NCBI GenBank assembly: GCA_964246975.1
Contig: CAXTSL010000124.1
Span: 1 to 5,437, forward strand
Direction: 5' to 3'
From: Glacieibacterium sp964246975
Lineage (GTDB): Bacteria; Pseudomonadota; Alphaproteobacteria; Sphingomonadales; Sphingomonadaceae
DNA length: 5,437 nt
Position numbers and translations under genes: made by a program. A model generated the notes under the pieces. The model was not told the origin of the DNA, searched no databases, and saw only the letters and a program-made list of their open reading frames with translations. Of this stretch, positions 1 to 5,437 are shown piece by piece. Every line of letters starts with the position of its first letter. Position 1 is the stretch's first letter.

Positions 1-1401
1 CCCGGCGACACCCTCGTCCTGACCGCGATCGGCGCGGCGCTGCGGCGCGCGGGGCGGCTGAGCGACGCGTTGCCCGCGCTCGACCGTGCCGTCGCCGCAG
101 CGCCGGGGCACGCCGATGCGTGGCTCGAGCGCGCTTTCGCCTTCGAGGCGGGCGGCGCGCTCGAAGCCGCAGCCGAGAATTATCATCGCGCGCTCAAGCT
201 CGATCCCGCCTCGGCGGCGGCGCACGCGGGGTTCGCCGCGACGGCGCGCCTGCTCAATTATCCGGCGGCGACGCGGCGTTTCGCAGGGCTGGCGCTGGCG
301 CTCGACCCGCACGAGGCGGTGGCAACCTGCGCGCTCGCGGCGGTCGACATCGCCGAGGGCAACGCGCCCGCCGCCGCCGCCGCGCTCGATGGACTGCTCG
401 CGCACGGCGGCCTCAGCGCGCACAACCGCATCGCGGCGCTCAAGCTGCTCGGCGAGGCGCGCGACAAGGCGAGCGGCGCAGCGTGCGCCTACGCGGCCTA
501 TGCCGATGCCGGAGCCGCGGTACACGCCACCTACGCGCACCACTTCGCGCCGCCGCATCGCGATCTCGTCGCCGCGACCGACGCGGCGCTGGCCGCCACG
601 ACGCGCGCCACATGGGCCATGCCGGTGCCCGCGGCCGAAGCGTCGCCGGTGCGTGTCCACGCCTTCCTGCTCGGCTATCCCCGCTCGGGAACGACGCTCG
701 TCGAGAATATCCTCGCCTCCGCCCCCGGGGTTGCGGCGGTCGAGGAGCGGCCGACGCTGCATGCCGCGACGCTCGCCTTTCCCGGCGACGCCGACGGCAT
801 CGCCCGCCTCGCTGCCGTCGGCACCGCGACGCTCGACCCCCTGCGTCGCGCCTATTGGGCCAAGGTCGCCGACTGTGGCGTCGCGCTGCCCGGCGACGCC
901 TTCGTCGACATGGACCCGCTGGCGTCGGTGCGCCTGCCGCTGATCGCGCGCCTGTTTCCGCACGCGCGCATCGTCCTGATGCGCCGCGACCCGCGCGATG
1001 TCGTGCTGAGCTGTTTCCGCACCAATTTCGCGCCCAACGCGGCAGTCCTCGAGTTCACTTCGCTCGAGCACGCCGCGCGCCACTACGACGCGACGATGCG
1101 GTTGATCGACACGTGCCTCGCCCGGCTGCCGCTGCGCGTCCACGAGCTGCGCTACGAGGCCCTCGTCGCCGACTTCGACCGCGTCTCGCACGACCTATGC
1201 GCCTTCCTCGACATCGTCTGGACCCCCGCGCTGCGCGACTTCGCCGACACCGCCGAGCGGCGCGGCGTCAGCACCGCGAGTGTCGCGCAGGTCCGCAGGG
1301 GCCTTTACAACGGCGGCGGCCAGTGGCGACGTTACGCGGCGCAACTGGCGACGGTGGAGCCGATCCTGCGCCCGTGGATCCGGCGCTTCGGCGCGGACTG
1401 A
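1..1401 (+). CDS. TPR-repeat sulfotransferase, 5' end outside the window
   Basis: The frame is open from base 1, and its first codons (LTAIGAALRRAGRLSDALPA) already read as a TPR helix pair, so the true start lies upstream; the TTG at 70 is internal. 466 residues are visible. Residues about 7-36 and 38-70 look like TPR units, followed by more degenerate Ala/Leu-rich helices to about residue 150. The sulfotransferase domain starts near residue 218: the 5'-phosphosulfate-binding loop PRSGTT is at 227-232 and the 3'-phosphate motif RRDPRDVVLSCF at 328-339. The C-terminal GGGQWRRYAAQL is typical of the family's closing helix. Such enzymes move sulfate from PAPS to an acceptor hydroxyl or amine; the TPR part probably binds the acceptor or a partner. 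The acceptor cannot be read from sequence. Family assignment is firm; the substrate is unknown. The stop is TGA at 1399-1401. Confidence 0.9.
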   Translation, partial: PGDTLVLTAIGAALRRAGRLSDALPALDRAVAAAPGHADAWLERAFAFEAGGALEAAAENYHRALKLDPASAAAHAGFAATARLLNYPAATRRFAGLALALDPHEAVATCALAAVDIAEGNAPAAAAALDGLLAHGGLSAHNRIAALKLLGEARDKASGAACAYAAYADAGAAVHATYAHHFAPPHRDLVAATDAALAATTRATWAMPVPAAEASPVRVHAFLLGYPRSGTTLVENILASAPGVAAVEERPTLHAATLAFPGDADGIARLAAVGTATLDPLRRAYWAKVADCGVALPGDAFVDMDPLASVRLPLIARLFPHARIVLMRRDPRDVVLSCFRTNFAPNAAVLEFTSLEHAARHYDATMRLIDTCLARLPLRVHELRYEALVADFDRVSHDLCAFLDIVWTPALRDFADTAERRGVSTASVAQVRRGLYNGGGQWRRYAAQLATVEPILRPWIRRFGAD

Positions 1402-1456
1402 CCCTGCGGCGGCGCGTGGCGGTGACGCGCCTGCCCACCCGCGCTAAGGCTGCCGC

Positions 1457-2248
1457 GTGATCGTCCTGACCTTCGCCATCGGCGTCGCCGCGACCAGCGC
1501 CATCGTCGCGCTGCGCTATCTTGGCGTGTCGGGCGGGTTCGCCGCATGGACCCACGCGCGCGGCGTCGTCGCCGGCCCCGCCGATCCGGCGCGCCGCGCG
1601 ATGCAAATCCGCCGCGAGATCGGCTGGTCGCTGCTCGCCGCACTGATCTACGGCATACCCGCCGGGTTCGCGCTGGTGGCGTGGCACGAACTCGGCTGGA
1701 CGCGCCTCTACAGCGACCCGCTTGCCCATGGCTGGGCATGGCTGCCCGCCAGCATCCTTATCTATCTCGCGGCGCACGACACCTGGTTCTACTGGAGCCA
1801 CCGCCTGATGCACCGGCCGTGGTGGTTCGCCCGGGTCCACGCCGTCCACCACGCCAGCCGCCCACCGACCGCTTGGGCGGCGATGGCCTTCCACCCGTGG
1901 GAGTCGCTGTCGGGAGCGTGGCTGTTTCCCGCGTTGGTCTTCGTCGTGCCGATCCACTGGGGGGCGTTGCTGATCGTGCTGACGATCGCGAGTTTCTTCG
2001 GGGTAACCAATCACATGGGCTGGGAAATCTTTCCCAGACCTTTCGTCGGCGGTGCGCCGGGGCGTGTCCTGATTACCGCATCGCACCACCATCTGCATCA
2101 CCGACACTATAACTGTAACTATGGCCTGTATTTCAGGGCATGGGACCGGCTATGCGGAACCGACCGAGGGTATGCGGGGGAGTTGCTCGATGGACCGGAA
2201 GACAGGCTTCGGCCTGCTGATATCGGGCGCTTTGGCGCTCGGCGGTAG
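1457..2248 (+). CDS. Fatty acid hydroxylase / sterol desaturase family membrane protein
   Basis: This 263-residue integral membrane protein carries the histidine clusters of the di-iron fatty acid hydroxylase superfamily: SHRLMH (H115, H119, with H107 just upstream in HDTWFYWSH), HAVHH (H128, H131, H132), an isolated H186 in TNHMGW, and SHHHLHHRHYN (H210-H212, H214, H215, H217). Hydrophobic stretches lie at about residues 1-20, 54-77, 92-106 and 153-180, the usual topology with histidines on the cytoplasmic side. The family uses O2 to hydroxylate or desaturate lipids, sterols or carotenoids; the substrate here is undetermined. The start is GTG at 1457, supported by AAGG at 1446-1449 with a 7-base spacer. 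It lies 55 bases after the sulfotransferase and its last 59 bases overlap the DUF2141 gene, suggesting translational coupling. Residues 245-263 (polar, Arg-rich) are encoded in the overlap and may be a dispensable tail. Confidence 0.9.
   Translation: MIVLTFAIGVAATSAIVALRYLGVSGGFAAWTHARGVVAGPADPARRAMQIRREIGWSLLAALIYGIPAGFALVAWHELGWTRLYSDPLAHGWAWLPASILIYLAAHDTWFYWSHRLMHRPWWFARVHAVHHASRPPTAWAAMAFHPWESLSGAWLFPALVFVVPIHWGALLIVLTIASFFGVTNHMGWEIFPRPFVGGAPGRVLITASHHHLHHRHYNCNYGLYFRAWDRLCGTDRGYAGELLDGPEDRLRPADIGRFGARR
2176..2182 (+). promoter_or_regulatory. Ribosome-binding site of the DUF2141 gene
   Basis: GGGGGAG sits 7 bases before the ATG at 2190, inside the hydroxylase coding region. It decides the start: the longer open frame to 2121 would add 23 residues with no signal-peptide character, whereas the ATG at 2190 begins directly with a signal peptide. 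Confidence 0.7.
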
Positions 2249-2633
2249 CGCGCCCGCGCCCGCGCCGGTGCAACTCGAAATCGCGCTCAGCGGGCTGCGC
2301 TCGACATCGGGCGACGTGCGCCTGTGCATCTGGCACAGCCCCGAGCGCTTCAAGCGCGGCAAGTGCGAGGGCGACAGCCAGTCGATCGTCGTCGCCGCCG
2401 CCGCGACGGTCGCGCTGCAGGTGCCGCTTGCGCCCGGCGATTATGCCGTCAGCCTCGTTCACGACGAGAACGGCAACGGCAAGCTCGACAAGAACCTGCT
2501 CGGCATCCCGACCGAGGGCGTCGGTTTCTCGCAGAACCCACGCCTGAGCTTCGGCCCGCCGAGCTATGCCGCGACGCGCTTCGACGTCGCAGGCGACACC
2601 AGCGAGACGATCCACCTCAAGTATTTCCTCTAA
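2190..2633 (+). CDS. Secreted DUF2141 domain protein
   Basis: 147 residues from the ATG at 2190. Residues 1-22 form a signal peptide: a charged start (MDRKTG), a hydrophobic core (FGLLISGALALGG), and a small-residue cleavage zone (SAPA) followed by a Pro/Ala linker. The rest is a beta-rich DUF2141 domain: a strand with GDVRLCIW near 41-48, and the family's hallmark DENGNGKLDKNLLGIPTEG at 92-110, followed by GFS. This Asp/Asn/Gly loop resembles a calcium-binding loop, though binding has not been shown from sequence. C46 and C59 could form a disulfide in the periplasm. The biochemical function of the family is unknown. Its start overlaps the hydroxylase by 59 bases, so the two are probably made together; a role in the envelope or in handling the hydroxylase product is only inference. 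The stop TAA at 2631-2633 is followed at once by the palindromic repeat. Confidence 0.85.
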   Translation: MDRKTGFGLLISGALALGGSAPAPAPVQLEIALSGLRSTSGDVRLCIWHSPERFKRGKCEGDSQSIVVAAAATVALQVPLAPGDYAVSLVHDENGNGKLDKNLLGIPTEGVGFSQNPRLSFGPPSYAATRFDVAGDTSETIHLKYFL

Positions 2634-2635
2634 TT

Positions 2636-2744
2636 CCTCCCCCTCTTCAGCGGGAGGTGGCGCAAAGCGACGGAGGGGGCCTTCCCCCATGCCGAGAACC
2701 CCCTCCGTCGGCCGCGCCGCCACCTCCCCCTGAAGAGGGGGAGG
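2636..2744 (+). repeat. Long imperfect palindrome (dispersed intergenic repeat type)
   Basis: The outer arms 2636-2662 and 2718-2744 are reverse complements at 26 of 27 positions. Inner arms 2668-2679 (CGACGGAGGGGG) and 2699-2710 match at 12 of 12. They are separated by short unpaired segments (CAAAG on the left, GCCGCGC on the right) and a 19-base loop (2680-2698). The whole element could fold into a very stable hairpin on either strand. Its position immediately after the DUF2141 stop means it may protect or end the upstream mRNA, but there is no T-run, so it is not a classic intrinsic terminator. Similar C5/G5 palindromes are scattered between genes in sphingomonads and other alphaproteobacteria; identity with a named family was not tested. 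Arginine-rich open frames across it are artefacts of base composition. Confidence 0.85.
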
Positions 2745-2760
2745 ATCGCCTCTCGCGACG

Positions 2761-2789
2761 TTGACTTACCCTTCGCCCCCGCCCACAAC
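2761..2789 (+). promoter_or_regulatory. Probable sigma-70-type promoter for thiC
   Basis: TTGACT (2761-2766) matches the -35 consensus at five of six positions. A 17-base spacer leads to CACAAC (2784-2789), a weak -10 with three of six matches. Transcription would begin near 2796, which is where the first helix of the riboswitch begins; this agreement in position is the main support. No activator site was recognised. Confidence 0.5.
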
Positions 2790-2794
2790 CGCCG

Positions 2795-2883
2795 CTTCCC
2801 CGGGGGGCCGCACGCGCGGCTGAGAGGCAGCGATCCGGCTGCGACCCGTCGAACCTGATCCGGCTCGCACCGGCGGAGGGAGG
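2795..2883 (+). promoter_or_regulatory. TPP riboswitch (thi box) aptamer
   Basis: The conserved thi-box core is present: CTGAGA at 2820-2825 and GAACCTGATC at 2851-2860, followed by a CCGG/CCGG stem (2860-2863 with 2870-2873) and the GCGGAGGGA closing segment at 2873-2881. Other helices can be drawn: P1 from 2795-2800 with 2878-2883 (one G-U pair), GCCG/CGGC (2807-2810 with 2817-2820), and the optional variable stem GCAGC/GCTGC (2827-2831 with 2838-2842). This RNA binds thiamine pyrophosphate and lowers expression of the gene behind it. Placement directly upstream of thiC is the classic context. Confidence 0.95.
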
Positions 2884-2885
2884 GA

Positions 2886-2902
2886 GCGGGCACGACGCCC
2901 GC
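2886..2902 (+). promoter_or_regulatory. Small hairpin between aptamer and start codon
   Basis: GCGGGC (2886-2891) and GCCCGC (2897-2902) form a perfect 6-bp stem with loop ACGAC. It has no following T-run, so it is unlikely to be a terminator. It may be part of the riboswitch expression platform or a spacer helix. Confidence 0.45.
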
Positions 2903-2909
2903 AAACCGA

Positions 2910-2934
2910 CTCCACCCGCGTGGCCCACGTGGAG
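2910..2934 (+). promoter_or_regulatory. Candidate Shine-Dalgarno-sequestering hairpin of thiC
   Basis: CTCCAC (2910-2915) is the exact reverse complement of GTGGAG (2929-2934), which contains the thiC ribosome-binding site GGAG (2931-2934, 8 bases before the ATG). The loop is 13 bases. Closing this stem would hide the site, fitting translational control by TPP, the common mode for Gram-negative thiC leaders. The competing structure that would open it was not identified. Confidence 0.5.
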
Positions 2935-2942
2935 CGCAGCAC

Positions 2943-4799
<1,857 letters not shown>

Positions 4800-4800
4800 C

Positions 4801-5115
4801 GTGCGGATTCTCCGAACGATCACCTTCCGCCGTTGGCTATCGGCGCTGCGCGACCGGCGCGCGGTCGCCCGCATCGACCAGCGGATCGAACGCATCGAAA
4901 TTTTCGGTCAGCTCGGCGACTGGAAACAATTCGGCGCAGTCGGCGAGCTGCGCGTCGACTACGGCCCCGGCTACCGCGTCTACTTCACGCGGCGCGGCGA
5001 AACGGTTATCGTTCTGCTGTGCGGCGGCGACAAGGACGCGCAGCGGCGCGACATTGTGCGCGCTCGCGAACTTGCAGCGGCTCTGGAGAGCGACGATGAC
5101 TTTGAAAACCTATGA
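4801..5115 (+). CDS. RelE/ParE-superfamily toxin (addiction module killer protein type)
   Basis: 104 residues. It matches the pattern of the short RelE/HigB-like 'addiction module killer' toxins paired with HI1420-type antitoxins: an N-terminal FRRWLSALRDRRAVARI helix (9-25), ELRVDYGPGYRVYF (49-62), and VLLCGGDKDAQRRDI (71-85) followed by a closing helix. RelE-superfamily members usually cleave mRNA on the ribosome; some ParE-type relatives act on gyrase, and which applies here is not decided by sequence. The start is taken as GTG at 4801 because it gives the family's normal N-terminus; an in-frame TGA at 4747 limits longer forms. There is no Shine-Dalgarno just upstream, so translation probably depends on re-initiation after the thiC stop at 4799. 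The last residues (DDDFENL) overlap the antitoxin start by 20 bases. Order is toxin first. Confidence 0.88.
   Translation: MRILRTITFRRWLSALRDRRAVARIDQRIERIEIFGQLGDWKQFGAVGELRVDYGPGYRVYFTRRGETVIVLLCGGDKDAQRRDIVRARELAAALESDDDFENL
5085..5090 (+). promoter_or_regulatory. Ribosome-binding site of the antitoxin gene
   Basis: GGAGAG lies 5 bases before the ATG at 5096, inside the toxin coding region. It favours this start over the in-frame ATG/GTG-like codons upstream (from 5054), whose 14 extra residues do not resemble the family N-terminus. Unlike the toxin, the antitoxin therefore has its own good initiation signal. Confidence 0.65.
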
Positions 5116-5386
5116 ATGGGACGGCTCCGAGTACATCCACGATCCGGTCAGTCAGGCCGAGATGTTCGCCGACGCCCTCGATGACTGCAACCCCGCCTTC
5201 CTGCGCCGCACCTTCGGCACCGTCGCCCGCGCGCTTGGCATGACCGAAATCGCCCGCATTGCGGGCGTGTCGCGCGACGACCTCTACGCCGCCCTCCGCG
5301 CCGCCGAAGACGGCGACCCCGCCCCCGCCGCGCGGTTGGCGGAGGCGGCGCGGGTGCGGCTGGCCCCGCTGGCGGCGGCGGCCTAG
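5096..5386 (+). CDS. HI1420-type antitoxin with helix-turn-helix
   Basis: 96 residues. The N-terminus (WDGSEYIHDPVSQAEMFADALDD, residues 8-30) and the helix-turn-helix ARALGMTEIARIAGVSRDDLYAAL (about 44-67) are those of the 'putative addiction module antidote' family that pairs with the toxin encoded just before. It should bind and neutralise the toxin and, through its DNA-binding motif, repress its own operon. The C-terminal part is less typical: relatives usually have a D-G-N-P-x-F-x-T segment leading into a leucine-rich helix ending in A-L-G-L-x-L, whereas here it reads DGDPAPAARLAEAARVRLAPL followed by a run of alanines. The protein is otherwise of normal length. It overlaps the toxin gene by 20 bases, implying coupled translation. 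Confidence 0.85.
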   Translation: MTLKTYEWDGSEYIHDPVSQAEMFADALDDCNPAFLRRTFGTVARALGMTEIARIAGVSRDDLYAALRAAEDGDPAPAARLAEAARVRLAPLAAAA

Positions 5387-5437
5387 AGCATCGGACAGGA
5401 TTTGTGAATCGAGGGATTCCCAAAGGCTATTGATTGT
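5387..5437 (+). other. GC-poor segment with inverted repeat, possible edge of an inserted element
   Basis: GC falls to roughly half here, against about two thirds or more in the genes before it. Bases 5401-5410 and 5415-5424 are reverse complements at 9 of 10 positions around a GAGG loop. There is no T-run, so it is a poor intrinsic terminator. The junction is a CTAG (5383-5386) shared with the antitoxin stop codon, the kind of site at which IS630/Tc1-like elements insert. No transposase is visible before the window ends, so the identification stays open. Confidence 0.3.

Noticed and set aside
1412..1430. Hairpin GCGCGT/ACGCGC between the sulfotransferase and the hydroxylase as a terminator
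   Set aside because: The stem is only 6 bp with a 7-base loop and no T-run; such pairings are expected by chance at this GC content.
120..1460. Long + strand open frame overlapping the sulfotransferase (446 codons)
   Set aside because: It is extremely Arg/Ala-rich with no motif and lies in another frame of a gene with clear PAPS-binding motifs; it is a by-product of high GC.
1268..2107. Long - strand open frame opposite the hydroxylase
   Set aside because: It crosses the end of one real gene and most of another, has an Arg/Pro/Gly-rich composition without domains, and no convincing start signal.
2133..2723. - strand open frame across the DUF2141 gene and palindrome
   Set aside because: It depends on the repeat for its start and shows no family features; the opposite strand encodes a signal peptide and the DUF2141 hallmark motif.
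2820..2934. Intrinsic terminator in the thiC leader
   Set aside because: No stem in the leader is followed by a run of T, so transcriptional attenuation by this route is not supported.

Overview
This window looks like an ordinary piece of chromosome from a GC-rich alphaproteobacterium, most likely a sphingomonad. The assignment rests on very high GC in all reading frames, the style of the protein families (TPR-sulfotransferase, fatty acid hydroxylase next to a DUF2141 protein, a thi-box thiC), and a long palindromic intergenic repeat rich in C5/G5 runs, of a type common in sphingomonad genomes. It is inferred from family and composition, not from a marker gene. All supported genes lie on the + strand.

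Layout: (1) positions 1-1401 hold the 3' part of a TPR-sulfotransferase that begins before the window. (2) 1457-2248 is a membrane fatty acid hydroxylase/sterol desaturase-family protein, overlapping by 59 bases (3) a secreted DUF2141 protein at 2190-2633. (4) The 309-base gap 2634-2942 is fully occupied: a 109-base imperfect palindrome (2636-2744), a probable promoter (2761-2789), a TPP riboswitch aptamer (about 2795-2883), and a hairpin that would cover the thiC ribosome-binding site (2910-2934). (5) thiC, complete, at 2943-4799. (6) A toxin-antitoxin pair, toxin first, at 4801-5115 and 5096-5386; the toxin starts one base after the thiC stop. (7) The last 51 bases are noticeably poorer in GC, contain an inverted repeat and may be the edge of an inserted element.

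How the parts work together: the hydroxylase and DUF2141 genes are tightly coupled and probably form one unit. thiC makes the pyrimidine half of thiamine and is controlled by thiamine pyrophosphate through the leader. Because the toxin abuts thiC with no visible terminator, promoter or Shine-Dalgarno sequence of its own, the toxin-antitoxin pair is probably carried, at least partly, on the riboswitch-controlled transcript. That arrangement is the most unusual thing here. I see no wholly new multi-gene system; the genes themselves belong to known families.
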